Assembly: GCA_017397065.1 (NCBI GenBank)
Contig: JAFQKE010000024.1
Location: forward strand, 1-64,000
From: Clostridia bacterium
Lineage (GTDB): Bacteria > Bacillota_A > Clostridia > Oscillospirales > Acutalibacteraceae
Direction: 5' to 3'
DNA length: 64,000 nucleotides
Positions within the stretch are counted from its first letter, which is position 1. Every line of letters begins with the position of its first letter. The notes under the pieces were generated by a model that searched no databases, was not told the origin of the DNA, and saw only the letters and a program-made list of their open reading frames with translations. Shown here one piece after another: positions 27,309 to 38,500 of the stretch. The position numbers and the translations under genes were made by a program.

Positions 27309-28068
27309 ATTTTTCAGCTTTCCTTATATCTTTTGGCAAGGCAGAATACCTTTTTTTCATTACATTTCGTAGCTGATTAGGGGAAAATCCCACCTCTTTT
27401 GCAACATCTTCAATCGACAACTCGGTGGTTCTAAGTAGTGTTTCGGCTTTAACTGCTTGAATTCTCTGCTTTATTTCAATCGGTGTAGTACAAAGAATTT
27501 TGCCAAAAGCAGCTCTGAAACGTCTTTCATTCATTTCACAATATTCCGCAAGCTCACTGATTGTGTAGTTATTGTTTTCTTTCATAAATGCAAGGGCTTT
27601 TTTAATTTTTAAACTGTGTTTATCGGTGTATTTAACAACTTCTTTTTGAAAAACATCTAAAAACTTGTATACCTTCCAAATAACGCTGCTGTCAACATTT
27701 TCCTCATATCGATCTAAAATAGGTATATCATCAAACAGCTTTTTAAATTCATCACTCATTTTTATTATCTGAGGTGGGTAACCCAGCACATCTACTTCGG
27801 GCATATAAGCTGAACGCATAACCGTTCCCAGACAAATTGGTTCTGCAAAAACCTTAATATCGGCATAACGTCCAAAGGGTATGTAAAATAAATCACCTTC
27901 GTTTGCAATTATTGTTTTACCTTGACAATTAACAACGATTCGTCCCTTTTCAACCGAACGCAATTCGTGGGACAATTCGTGGGAATTAATAGTATTTATG
28001 TTGAATTGAATATCTTTATTATGACAATATTTATATTTATGAAACGAATTGTTAAAAATATTTTTCAA
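27307..28068 (-). CDS. AraC-family regulator of cassette 1
   Basis: This 253-residue regulator has an N-terminal cupin-like sensor (NEGDLFYIPFGRYADI) and two C-terminal HTH motifs (TISELAEYCEMNERRFRAAFG and SIEDVAKEVGFSPNQLRNVM). It is homologous to the regulator at 33474-34265, in the same position of the second cassette. The start is TTG at 28068, exactly 8 nt after GGAGG; an ATG nine codons upstream precedes that ribosome site and was rejected. It is divergent from the DUF4838 gene, which it probably activates. Confidence 0.88.
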   Translation of the reverse strand: MKNIFNNSFHKYKYCHNKDIQFNINTINSHELSHELRSVEKGRIVVNCQGKTIIANEGDLFYIPFGRYADIKVFAEPICLGTVMRSAYMPEVDVLGYPPQIIKMSDEFKKLFDDIPILDRYEENVDSSVIWKVYKFLDVFQKEVVKYTDKHSLKIKKALAFMKENNNYTISELAEYCEMNERRFRAAFGKILCTTPIEIKQRIQAVKAETLLRTTELSIEDVAKEVGFSPNQLRNVMKKRYSALPKDIRKAEK

Positions 28069-28208
28069 TTTTGCAACCTCCAATAAAAGATACAAAAGTG
28101 TCCGAAAATTGTGTTTTTTATAAATAATATTGTCTTGAAAAGCTAAAATAAATGTGGTAGTTTTAAAATATAGATTTTTAAATGTATATTTGATTTGGAG
28201 ATGTTTTT

Positions 28209-29156
28209 GTGAAAACTTCTATGCTGCTTCATCCGGATGAGATTGGGATAAAACAAATAAATCGTTTGGCTGATGCAAATGTTTCCGTACTGGGAATACA
28301 TCCTGTAGGTGGAGCAAAAGCATTTGAATCACTAGAGGAATTAATTATAAAGCTAAAAGACCCTGATTTTCAAAAAATATTGGACTATGCAATCTCAAAA
28401 GGGCTTGATGTTGAATACGAACTGCATGCAGCAAGTTATCTTTTGCCACGTGAACTCTTTAATGAAACTCCCGAGCTTTTTCGTATGAATGAGCAGGGAG
28501 AAAGGGCAAACGATTTTAATTTTTGCGTATCCAACCCCAAAACTCTTGAAATAGTATCAAAGCGTGGGGCAGAGCTTGCTGACCTGCTTTACGGTAATAA
28601 TAACAACTTTTTCTTTTGGATGGATGATGGAAAAAACACATATTGCAACTGTCCAATGTGCCAAAAATACACTCCGTCCGACCAGCAAACAATAGTGCTT
28701 AACGCAATTTTAAAAAAAATAAGGGAAAAACATCCTTTGGCTAAAATAGCATATCTGGCTTATTGTGAAACACTACCTCCACCAACCAATATAAAGCCAC
28801 AGGATGGAATATTTTTAGAGTATGCCCCATTTGAAAAGTATACAGCCAAGGGCGAAGACGCAGCTCGGTTAATAAAGCGAGAGCAGGAAATGCTATTACC
28901 GTTGCTTGAGTTTTTTGGAACCAAAAATTCAAGAGTATTGGAATATTGGTATGATAATTCACTTTATTCCGAATGGAAAAAGCCGCCAAAAAAATTCAAG
29001 GTTGATATTAAAAAAATGAACGCCGATGTAGCATATTATATGGGCAAAGGTTTTTTGCATATTTCCACCTTCGCTTGCTATTTGGGTGATGATTATGAGG
29101 CTTTGCACGGCGATGTAGATATTACTCCTTTTGTAAGAGCAATAAAAAACCAGTAA
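28209..29156 (+). CDS. DUF4838-type glycoside-hydrolase-like protein
   Basis: This 315-residue protein has no signal peptide. The segment FFWMDDGKNTYCNCPMC is the DUF4838 hallmark, a barrel-like domain found next to carbohydrate-active enzymes. The C-terminal part (LEYWYDNSLYSEW, FLHISTFACYLGDDY) is also typical. A sugar-active role is likely, but the reaction is unproven. The start is GTG after TTTGGAG. It occupies the place taken by a PHP-domain protein in cassette 2. Confidence 0.8.
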   Translation: MKTSMLLHPDEIGIKQINRLADANVSVLGIHPVGGAKAFESLEELIIKLKDPDFQKILDYAISKGLDVEYELHAASYLLPRELFNETPELFRMNEQGERANDFNFCVSNPKTLEIVSKRGAELADLLYGNNNNFFFWMDDGKNTYCNCPMCQKYTPSDQQTIVLNAILKKIREKHPLAKIAYLAYCETLPPPTNIKPQDGIFLEYAPFEKYTAKGEDAARLIKREQEMLLPLLEFFGTKNSRVLEYWYDNSLYSEWKKPPKKFKVDIKKMNADVAYYMGKGFLHISTFACYLGDDYEALHGDVDITPFVRAIKNQ

Positions 29157-29258
29157 TACATAATATAAAAGTTTTTAAAAAATTATAGCATAGTTTTTTG
29201 TTTTTTGCAAGGCGCTTAGCCGCTTTGTGGTTTAAATAAATTTTAGAGGAGAATGGTT

Positions 29259-32200
29259 ATGAGAAAGTTATTAGCAAGTTTATTATCATTAATTATGGTA
29301 GTAAGCAGTATTAGTTCTACATTTACTTTTACTGCAATTGCAGAGTCGGTTAATTTGCTCACAAACGGCAATTTTAAAACAACCGACTTAGAGGCGAATA
29401 CCGCTACAAATTGGGTGGCGGACGGTTCGTCCTACAACCTAGATTTTGAGGAGGGAACCGCAGATAACCTTCCGGAAGGCGAAGATTTTAACATAGTAAC
29501 CTTTAATAGAAATACTGCGGTAGCAAGCGGAATGACCGTTTTGTACAATCATTATACCGTAAAGCTTCAAAAAAATACCGATTACAAAATAAGCTTCTGG
29601 ATTAAAAATAACGGCGTAAAATCCTTTAGATATTATATGTATGAGCCTATTTATGTTGATTTAAATGGCAACTATAAAATGAATCGCACCCCACAAGAGG
29701 GTCAGAATATTTATTCTTATGATTATAACAATGGTGCCACTCGTTTAAGTCGTTTGGATGTTAATCATCTTATAAAAGATGCTACCAATAATTTGGAGCT
29801 TCGCAACAAACCATCTTCTATGGCTAGTTTTTCAGGTTCGCTTATTGCACCAAATAATCAGGGCGAATGGGTGAAAATTGTGCATACCTTTACAACCGGT
29901 AATGACGATTACCACGTTGCTAACATTCGTTTGGCCTTTTCTGTTGAAGCGGTTACAGATAATACTTCTGAAAAGACTCTTTCCGTTGGTGGAATTGAAA
30001 TGACAGCAACACCCAAAGACGTTGTTATTGCTACCGCTGAGGCAAATAACTACGACCTTGGTACAGTTGAGCCTATTAACGGTGCAGAAGTTGTGGGCGG
30101 CGAAGCAACCTTTACCGCAAAACCTTTTGGTAACAATAAATTCTTAGGTTGGTACAAGGGAGGCAAGCTTGTAAGTCAGAACCCTACCTTAAGCTATACT
30201 TATAATGCTGACGATACCGAAAAATATAAAGCTATGTTTGAAAACAACAGCATTGGTGTTACAGATGGCGCTGAAAAATATACAAATGATTATAAGGTTG
30301 TAACACATAAAGACGGCGGTTATGATAATTCTGCCTCAAATGGCGATTGGGCATTGGCATCCCCATATCCTTTAACTTGGCAAACAGTAAGAGTAGTAAC
30401 CTCTAGAGCCAGAAGCGGCTTAAATTCTTTTTATTTAAATTCCCGTTATTCTTTTGCGGGACGAAATTTTACGGGCCTTCAAGAGAATACCGATTATACA
30501 GTAACTTTCTATTCGTATATGGATGTTGAGCATACTGATACATCAGATATAACCAGACAACTTGAGCGTGTATTTGTGCTACCTAAAAATGTAACAGTTT
30601 CTAATGAATCGGGTACAATATCATCAGACGATAGTCGTATTATGGCAAAGAAAACAGGCTTGTATTGTACAGGCAGATGGGAAAAAACAGAACTTACTTT
30701 TAATACAGGTGATAATACAGATATTACACTTTGGATTAATTTTGCAGGACATAAAGATGGTTGCTATATTGATGATATTTCACTTACCTGCAATGAGCCT
30801 GAAGAAGGTGATGTTGAAGAGGAGCCAATAGAAATGAATTTTGAGGATATAACTAAATGGGGTAAGGGTGGTAACGGATCCAAGCAGATTGAAGGATATG
30901 CAGGTTACGTTTCCCCTGAAAGTTATGTTACAATAAAGACCAACATAGCAAAACCTGAGCTTATTAAGGAGGGTGAATCTTCTATTGTATTTAACCCACA
31001 AACCCGTTGGTATGATTATAAGCTCACCGGACTGAAGCCCAACACCAAGTATGCACTTAGCTTTTCTTACGCAACCAACGAAATGAAATCCAGCACCGGT
31101 GCAACACAAAAAATTATATTAAATAGATATGGTGTTTTCAATTATGCTGCGGAGGGTGCCAATTTAAACGGAACTGTTAACAGTCCCTCTTGGAAGCCTT
31201 CAGGATATTTGCATTATATAGGCACTAATATGTTCACCATAATGGATGATGATGGCGTAGGTACGCCTTATTATACAAATTATTCTATTCGAAGAATAAA
31301 TGATGGCGGAGCAAATGGTCTAGCCGAGGTTGCCAACACTTGGTATGATACAGTATTATACTTCAATTCTGGTAGCGTGAGTGACACATTGGCTTTTGTT
31401 GTTTATGGTAATTGCCAAAATACATATTTAGATGATTTTAAACTTGTAGAAATTAAAGATGATACTACCGCTCAAGAGTATTATGCACCTGCTTTAGAGG
31501 GCAAAACTGCAACCGGCAGTTATGATACCGAAAAGGCTACAACCACTCTTTATGAGGGCGTAACCGAAGCTGATTTCAGCGCCTACAAAACTACCCTTGC
31601 AAACGCAAACTTTGCAGAATATTCTACAAATGCCTTTGGTAATAATAAGTTTGCAACTTATGTTAAGGGTAACACTACCGTTAACGTAACCTATACTCCG
31701 GCAAACAGTACGATTTTAATTGCCGAGCAGGTAACCGACACCTTACCCACTTCGGCAGAGCAAAATGTTTATGACGATAAAGGCTATGAGCCCCTTATTA
31801 TTCAACTTGACCATAATAATGTAACGGGTGGCGGCATAGGTATGAGCTACATTATCCGCCTTGCCGACGGCAGCTTTATTATTGTCGATGGTGGTCACGC
31901 CGAGACCTACTTTGATAACGCAAATAGGCTTTACAAATTACTTCGTCAGTATACTCCTGAGGGTAAAATTCAAATTGCCGCTTGGCTTTTAACGCATTGC
32001 CACAGTGACCATATAAGCGGATTTTCAAGTTTCATAGAGCGTTATGGCTCACAGATTAACCTTGAGCAGGTTGTTTATAACTTCCCCACCTATGAGCAGA
32101 ATGTTTATGGCAAAAACGATTCTTTGGTAGGTTATACCGGATTTGAATTTTTAGATATCTGCCTTAAACTCAATCCCGATATAAAAATTTCTACCTGTCA

Positions 32201-33377
32201 CAGCGGTTATAAATATCACATTCGTAATGCGGTTATAGATATAATGTATACTTTGGAGGATAATTTCCCCAAAGTGCTTGGTTACACGCTTTCGGATGCT
32301 AATAATACCTCTACAACCTTTAAAATTTCCTTTACCGATGAAAATGTAGACCAAACTCTACTTATTGTGGGTGACAGTGCAAATGAACAATGCACAGGCT
32401 TGCTTAAAAAATATGCGGACACCGAGCTCAAATCCACCTTTGTACAGGTAATTCATCACGGTATTGCATATGGTTCTTATGAACTTTACAGCAAAATGGC
32501 TCCCGAGGTTGCGTTGTGGCCTGCATCGGGTAATCGTGTTAACAATGTTCTTTATCAACCACAGAACAGATATTTTATAAATGAGGATAGCGTTAAAGAG
32601 ATTGTTTGCTCTGATTATGGTACCAGAGTTTTCGCACTTCCTTATACTGCTCCTGAGGGACTTACCGGAATGGGTAAATTTACACTTCCTGCTGGTATGG
32701 ACGAACTCAATACAGTTAACAGCTTTGTTGGCGTTTCAATCCGTCAGGCAGGGGAGAATGGTACCACCGCAAAACAGGCACTTCGATTTAAATTCCAGAT
32801 TCCCGAACATATCATAAGAGCTCATACCGAGGATGAATATTCTGTTGCCGAATACGGTATGATAGTTAGCGAAGCAAACGCAAATCTCAATTATTATGAG
32901 GGAAATAAAGCCTATACCACAGTAGACGGCAAAAAGGTATTTAAGGGCGTTGCCTACAACAAGGAGACAAATAAAAACGTTGTTTTTGATTATGTAAATT
33001 ATGTAAACCTTGATGATGGCGAAAGCCGTTCCACACAGTACACCGTAGCCCTTAATAATATAGGTGGGCTGAGCGATGGTACTACCGATTATACCAAGTA
33101 TGATACAACCTACTATGTTCGTTCTTACATCACCTTTAAAAACGCAAACGGAGATACTAAGGTTTATTATGGCGATGTACAGTCGGCAAGTATATTTGCG
33201 GTGATGCAGACAATACTTAAGTCAACCGCTACAGATGACCAGACCACAAGTGATAAAGCATATGTTAAAAACTTCCTTGATGGTAAGGTAGAAGGCTTTA
33301 TAGCTGATGCCGCCGCTATTAAAGCCGCTTGGATTGCAGATTCTACCCGTGCATCACTTTATACCCCCGCAAACTAA
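29259..33377 (+). CDS. giant secreted multi-domain protein with metallo-beta-lactamase fold (cassette 1)
   Basis: This 1372-residue exported protein has a signal peptide at residues 1-27. Several beta-sandwich carbohydrate-binding-like modules fill about 30-730, with an InlB-like repeat FLGWYKGGKLVSQNPTLSY between two of them. An MBL domain spans about 830-1120: TCHSDH-type motif T-H-C-H-S-D-H with His913, His915, Asp917, His918, then VGDSAN and VIHHGIAYGS. A C-terminal module (VGVSIRQAGENG to the end) is shared almost unchanged with 35553-39920. The MBL resembles ComEC-type hydrolases, but its substrate is unknown. The start is ATG 29259, 8 nt from AGGAG; an ATG at 29253 is too close. Confidence 0.82.
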   Translation: MRKLLASLLSLIMVVSSISSTFTFTAIAESVNLLTNGNFKTTDLEANTATNWVADGSSYNLDFEEGTADNLPEGEDFNIVTFNRNTAVASGMTVLYNHYTVKLQKNTDYKISFWIKNNGVKSFRYYMYEPIYVDLNGNYKMNRTPQEGQNIYSYDYNNGATRLSRLDVNHLIKDATNNLELRNKPSSMASFSGSLIAPNNQGEWVKIVHTFTTGNDDYHVANIRLAFSVEAVTDNTSEKTLSVGGIEMTATPKDVVIATAEANNYDLGTVEPINGAEVVGGEATFTAKPFGNNKFLGWYKGGKLVSQNPTLSYTYNADDTEKYKAMFENNSIGVTDGAEKYTNDYKVVTHKDGGYDNSASNGDWALASPYPLTWQTVRVVTSRARSGLNSFYLNSRYSFAGRNFTGLQENTDYTVTFYSYMDVEHTDTSDITRQLERVFVLPKNVTVSNESGTISSDDSRIMAKKTGLYCTGRWEKTELTFNTGDNTDITLWINFAGHKDGCYIDDISLTCNEPEEGDVEEEPIEMNFEDITKWGKGGNGSKQIEGYAGYVSPESYVTIKTNIAKPELIKEGESSIVFNPQTRWYDYKLTGLKPNTKYALSFSYATNEMKSSTGATQKIILNRYGVFNYAAEGANLNGTVNSPSWKPSGYLHYIGTNMFTIMDDDGVGTPYYTNYSIRRINDGGANGLAEVANTWYDTVLYFNSGSVSDTLAFVVYGNCQNTYLDDFKLVEIKDDTTAQEYYAPALEGKTATGSYDTEKATTTLYEGVTEADFSAYKTTLANANFAEYSTNAFGNNKFATYVKGNTTVNVTYTPANSTILIAEQVTDTLPTSAEQNVYDDKGYEPLIIQLDHNNVTGGGIGMSYIIRLADGSFIIVDGGHAETYFDNANRLYKLLRQYTPEGKIQIAAWLLTHCHSDHISGFSSFIERYGSQINLEQVVYNFPTYEQNVYGKNDSLVGYTGFEFLDICLKLNPDIKISTCHSGYKYHIRNAVIDIMYTLEDNFPKVLGYTLSDANNTSTTFKISFTDENVDQTLLIVGDSANEQCTGLLKKYADTELKSTFVQVIHHGIAYGSYELYSKMAPEVALWPASGNRVNNVLYQPQNRYFINEDSVKEIVCSDYGTRVFALPYTAPEGLTGMGKFTLPAGMDELNTVNSFVGVSIRQAGENGTTAKQALRFKFQIPEHIIRAHTEDEYSVAEYGMIVSEANANLNYYEGNKAYTTVDGKKVFKGVAYNKETNKNVVFDYVNYVNLDDGESRSTQYTVALNNIGGLSDGTTDYTKYDTTYYVRSYITFKNANGDTKVYYGDVQSASIFAVMQTILKSTATDDQTTSDKAYVKNFLDGKVEGFIADAAAIKAAWIADSTRASLYTPAN

Positions 33378-33424
33378 AACGTATTTTTCCAAACGGCTTC
33401 TCCTCCAAGATGAGTCGTAAAATA

Positions 33425-33467
33425 AAAACCGCTTTGAGTTAAACTGAAAACTCAAAGCGGTTTTGTT
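33425..33467. terminator. bidirectional terminator
   Basis: A 16-bp perfect stem (33425-33440 with 33449-33464, AAAACCGCTTTGAGTT and its complement) ends in TTTT and lies between the convergent secreted-protein and AraC genes. Confidence 0.9.
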
Positions 33468-33473
33468 TATGGT

Positions 33474-34265
33474 TTAGTTATTTTTATAGTTATTTTCCGA
33501 TCGGTTTTTCTTGCGTATTTCTTTTGGCGAGTCATTAAATCTACTATGGAAGACTTTACGAAAATGCGATGCTGAAGAATATCCAACTCTTTCTGCTATT
33601 TCATCAATCGAAAGGTCAGTAGTTTTTAGCAAAAGGTCAGCTTTGGAGGATTGCAGCTTGTGTTTCATTTGTATTGGCGTAATTCCCAAAGCTTTTTTAA
33701 ATAATATGTATAAATAAGATTCGCTTATATTACATAGATTAGCAAGTTGCGGTATGGTGTATTGATCATGTGCGTTCATATAATCCAGTGCCGGTTGTAG
33801 TATTTTGATGTATTTTTCGTTTGATTTTTTTAAATGCAGCAACAATTCATTTAAAAACTGATAGGTTTTAAAAAGGAAAAAACAGTTTACGTTAGTTGAA
33901 CGCTCAGGTACTTGATTTAAAAACTCTAATAATGTATTGTTAAGCTTAATAATTTGTGGCGGAAAATCATGATGGCCGACGTCGGGAAAGAAACGAAAGC
34001 ATAGAATACGTCCGTAGCATATTTTGCCCGCATTATTGTGAACAACCAACCTATATTCAGTATCGGGAGGAATATAAAGCATTTGCCCGGGACGTAAGGT
34101 TAATTTATCGCCATGCACCGATGTGTATTCCGCTATACCTTCCTCCTGCATATAATAAATTTCAAATGTTTTACGAGGTTCGTTTAAATAATCAACTTCA
34201 TACGTGCGGTTTGTTTTTAAAATATAAAAATGGTAAGAGTCAGAATTTAGAATTACATCCTTCAC
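33474..34265 (-). CDS. AraC-family regulator of cassette 2
   Basis: This 263-residue regulator has an N-terminal cupin-like half (LRPGQMLYIPPDTEYRLV) and two C-terminal HTH units (TIPQLANLCNISESYLYILF and SIDEIAERVGYSSASHFRKV). It is a paralog of the regulator at 27307-28068. The start is GTG, 5 nt after GGAAGTG. It is divergent from the PHP gene, its probable target together with the downstream secreted protein. Confidence 0.88.
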   Translation of the reverse strand: MKDVILNSDSYHFYILKTNRTYEVDYLNEPRKTFEIYYMQEEGIAEYTSVHGDKLTLRPGQMLYIPPDTEYRLVVHNNAGKICYGRILCFRFFPDVGHHDFPPQIIKLNNTLLEFLNQVPERSTNVNCFFLFKTYQFLNELLLHLKKSNEKYIKILQPALDYMNAHDQYTIPQLANLCNISESYLYILFKKALGITPIQMKHKLQSSKADLLLKTTDLSIDEIAERVGYSSASHFRKVFHSRFNDSPKEIRKKNRSENNYKNN

Positions 34266-34418
34266 AAAATCACTTCCTTTTTAGTCGTAAATAGTAAAGA
34301 ATACCGCCGTTTTATTATAGAATACCATATTGAAATAAAATTGTCAACAAAATATAATTATGATATAAGCTAGTAATTCGTGAAGAATGACAATTAAATT
34401 ATTCTGGAGAAAACAAAT

Positions 34419-35465
34419 ATGAAAAGGTATTTACTTCCCAAAGACGGAAACTTTTATAAAGCTAATTTGCATTGTCATTCTACTTTTTCTGACGGTCAAA
34501 AAACGCCTGAGGAAATTAAAAGTATTTATAAATCTAAGGGGTATTCTATTGTAGCTTATACCGATCATGGTATTTTAATCCCCCATGATGAATTAACAGA
34601 TGATGATTTTTTGGCATTGCACGGATTTGAGCTTGAAGTAAATGAAAATAAACCTGATGCATCCTTTGAAGAAGTAAAAGTCTGCCATATTTGTTTTATA
34701 GGTATAGAGCCCGAAAACATTATTCAGCCCTGTTGGCATAGGGAAGCAGGGCGGTATCTTGGCGGAAATGCTTTAAAAAATAAGCATCTTGTTAAATTTG
34801 ATGAAAACGAACCCGATTTTGTTCGCAGTTACACACCGGAATGTATTAGCAAAATGATGCAAATAGGCAGAGAAAAGGGCTTTTTTGTTACATATAATCA
34901 TCCAACATGGTCGAAGGAATTTTATCCCGATTATATAGGTTATAAGGGCATGCATGCTATGGAAATGTTTAATGGCGGATGTTTGGCTTACGCTTATGAG
35001 GAATACAATCCAAGAGTTTATGATGACTTTTTGCAATCAGGAAATATGATATATTGTATTGGTGCTGATGATAATCACAACAAAGAGCCGGACATTGCCA
35101 GAAGATGTGATTCTGGATGGGCTTTTACGGTAATTAAAGCAGATAAACTGGAATACAGAACCATAACCAACGCTTTATTAAAAGGTAATTTTTACGCTTC
35201 CGAAGGGCCTGAAATATATGAATTTTATGTTGAGGATGATAAAGTTCATATTACAACTTCGCCTGCAGATTGCATTTTGGCAACTTATGCTACCCGCCGA
35301 GCCCGTTTTGCATTGGCAGAAAAGACTGATGCTGATAGTACGGTTACAGAGCTTTCTTTTAAAATTAATCCTGAAGATAAATATTTCAGAGTAACCGTTA
35401 CCGATAAAAGAGGAAGACGTGCTTGCACAAACGCATATTCCGTGTCAGAATTTTTTGAAAAATAG
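34419..35465 (+). CDS. PHP-domain metal-dependent phosphoesterase-like protein
   Basis: This 348-residue cytosolic protein of the PHP superfamily starts with KANLHCHSTFSDGQKTPEE, followed by AYTDHG, then TYNHPTW and CIGADDNHN, giving the usual His/Asp metal ligands. It could be a phosphatase or a sugar-phosphate phosphoesterase. The ribosome site is TGGAGAAA. It sits between the AraC regulator and the giant secreted protein, taking the place of the DUF4838 gene of cassette 1. Confidence 0.85.
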   Translation: MKRYLLPKDGNFYKANLHCHSTFSDGQKTPEEIKSIYKSKGYSIVAYTDHGILIPHDELTDDDFLALHGFELEVNENKPDASFEEVKVCHICFIGIEPENIIQPCWHREAGRYLGGNALKNKHLVKFDENEPDFVRSYTPECISKMMQIGREKGFFVTYNHPTWSKEFYPDYIGYKGMHAMEMFNGGCLAYAYEEYNPRVYDDFLQSGNMIYCIGADDNHNKEPDIARRCDSGWAFTVIKADKLEYRTITNALLKGNFYASEGPEIYEFYVEDDKVHITTSPADCILATYATRRARFALAEKTDADSTVTELSFKINPEDKYFRVTVTDKRGRRACTNAYSVSEFFEK

Positions 35466-35509
35466 TTACAAAAAACAAACATATTTATGCGAAAACAAAT
35501 TCGGTATAA

Positions 35510-35525
35510 ATGTATGTCAATACAT
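35510..35525. promoter_or_regulatory. palindrome upstream of the cassette 2 secreted protein gene
   Basis: ATGTAT, a 4-nt spacer and ATACAT form a perfect inverted repeat 28 bp before the start codon. It may be an operator or just AT-rich leader sequence. Confidence 0.3.
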
Positions 35526-35552
35526 TATATATAAATATTAGGAGGAATGTTT

Positions 35553-38500
35553 ATGAAAAAATCAATTGCAATTCTTTTGGCAGTTTTAATGGTAATAAGT
35601 AATCTTACTTGTGCTTTTACCATATCTGCTGCCGCAACAGCGACGTCAGATTCAGTAGGCGAATACTTTGAGAATCCTGATAACTGGATTATCTATAACA
35701 GTGGTGCCCAGTCGCTAAGCCAAACAGATTTAATTTTGGAAAAGAGCGCTGGCGGTTGGCCGGATATCCAAAATAAATCAAATATTGTTTTGGAGGGCGA
35801 TCAGTCTTTATATATGCGCACCAGAACTAAGTATTCTGCCATATATCTACCTTCTGATTTAAAGGCAAATACTGATTATGTACTTTCATTTTCTTATTAT
35901 GCTACCGCATTATATGGTGATTTAGAATATGCATTTAACCCCATTTCCCTTAGCACAACCGATGTGGAAAATGCAGGCTTCTTTTATAGCAACCCCGGTG
36001 TTTTAACCTATTGGACTGATAATGTTTCTTATACCTCTACCGATGGTATAACTAAGGAAAATATAAAATACCATCCTGCTAACTGTGTTAGTCCTTTAAT
36101 TACTACCGCCGGCGAATGGCACGAAGTAACCTTTGAATTCAATACAGCAGATTTTAGTGAATTTGCTTTGGTGTTTAAATCTCAAGTTGAGTATTTGTAT
36201 TTGGATGATTTTTCATTGGAAGAAAAGCCTATTGATATAGGTGAATATTTTGAAAATCCCGATAACTGGATGCTTTATGCTGATGGTACTACGTCGCTTA
36301 GCCAGACGGATAAAATTTTGCAAAAGAGTGCCGGTGGCTATCCTGATATTCAGAACAAAACATCCTATGTTCTGGAGGGTGATAAATCCTTATATATGCG
36401 CTCCAGACTTAGGTATTCTGCCATATATCTTCCTTCAAATCTAAAGGCAAATACTGATTACCAGCTTTCATTTTCTTATTATACTACCGCATTGTACGGT
36501 GATTTAGAATACGCATTTAACCCTCTGTCCCTTAGCACAACCGATGTGGAAAACGCAGGCTTCTTTTATAGCAACCCCGGCGTTTTAAGTTATTGGGCAG
36601 ATAATGTTTCGTATACTTCTACTGACGGTACAACTAAGGAAAATACAAAATACCATCCTGCTAATGGTACTAGTCCACTTGTTACTACCGTCGGCGAATG
36701 GCATAAGGTAACCTTAGAATTCAATACTGCAGATTTTAGTGAATTTGCTTTGGTGCTTAAATCTCAGGTTGAGTATTTATATCTGGATGATTTCTCACTT
36801 GCCGAAAAAATCGTTCCCCCCGAAGAGTATTTTAATGGCCCTGAAAACTGGATGTTGTTTGGTGAATCTACGCAAAGCATCGAAACTCCCTTAACTAGTA
36901 CTTGGGCTACCATTAGCAATTCATCTGTTACTGTTGGAACAGAAACTACTGCTAATGCGCTTAAATTTTTCGCTCTTAATCATCGTGTGGCTGCTTACTT
37001 GCCAAATTTAAAGAAAAACACAGAATATACTTTTTCTTTTAAATATTATGCTGAAAGTTTAGCATCTGCCGGTTATATCTTCCAGGATATGGTGTTATTC
37101 AATCCCGATTATCCTGATGCTAAAATAGCTTGGAGCATCGACGCCGCTAACGGTGTTAAGGAATATGTATCACACAACGGTTATTATATTTGGAATACCG
37201 ATTATTCACAGTCAACAACAAATTGGGATACAAGTGCTACCACAAAAGCCGCAAAAGCCGGCGAGTGGAATACTTATACCATTACCTTTAATACAGGTGA
37301 TTACGATAAGTATGCAACCGTTCTTTGTGCAAAGGTTGAAAATATTTATTTGAAAGATTTCAAGCTTTTTGATACCTCTAATCCCCCTGTAGAGCCTGAA
37401 GAACCGGTTGTTCTTGATTTTGAAGATGCTTCACAGTGGGAACGCTATTCTTATAATGCGGTTAATACCACTTCAGGCCAATCTCAAAATTCCTGGCATG
37501 TTATATCTGAAAATACTGCCGATACCGATTATATTAAAGAGGGCGATACCTCTATAAAAATTACACCTCAGTCGCAGTTTAATATGATTAAGCTTGGCGG
37601 ATTAGAGCCTAATACCAAATATATGCTTAAATTCTCATATATTACCGACTCTATGAAAAATTCTGATGGTACTGTTAGAAAGACCGTTTTAAGCAGTTGT
37701 GGTATTTGGAATTATAAATATAGCGATGCAAAATTTGCAGTAAGCCATGTGGAAAATCGTGGATATTTACATGCAAGTAAAATGTCGGGCGATTATTTTG
37801 AAATATACTTTGATTCACTTGGCGAGCGTACTCTTGATTACTTCGCAAGAAAGGTAACTAATCAGCAGGCCGGTGTTTGGTATGATAAGGTTTTATACTT
37901 TGATTCAGCAAGCGTTAGCGATACTTTGGCATTTGTTGTATCGTTAGATGTTGCTAATGTTTATTTTGATGATTTTATGCTTGTTGCATTGGATGAAAGT
38001 GAAGCAGAGGCAGAATACACCGCTCCTGCACTCAGCGGCAAAACCGCTGTTGGTACCTATGAAAGCTATAAAACAAGCACAACCCTTTATAATGAGGTTG
38101 CAGCAACCGATTATGAAGGTTATCTCACTACCCTTGCAACTGAAGGCTTTGCAGAATATGCAACCAACGCATATGGTGACAATGAATTTGCTATTTATAC
38201 CAAGGGTAATGTAACTGTTAATGTAACCTATAATCCCTATAACAGCACAATGCTTGTTGCAGAGCAGGTAACTAATACTTTACCTCTCCGTGCCGAAGAT
38301 AATGTGTATACCGATAAGGGTTATGAGCCTGCATTTATCCAAATTGACCATGATACTTCAATTAACGGTGGAACTGGTATGGTATACGCAGTTCGTCTTG
38401 CTGATGGCAGTTTCATTGTAGTTGATGGTGGTATGCCGGCATATAGCAATGCAGATTGCATTTTCAATACACTTAAAGAATATTCTTCAGAGGAAAAACC

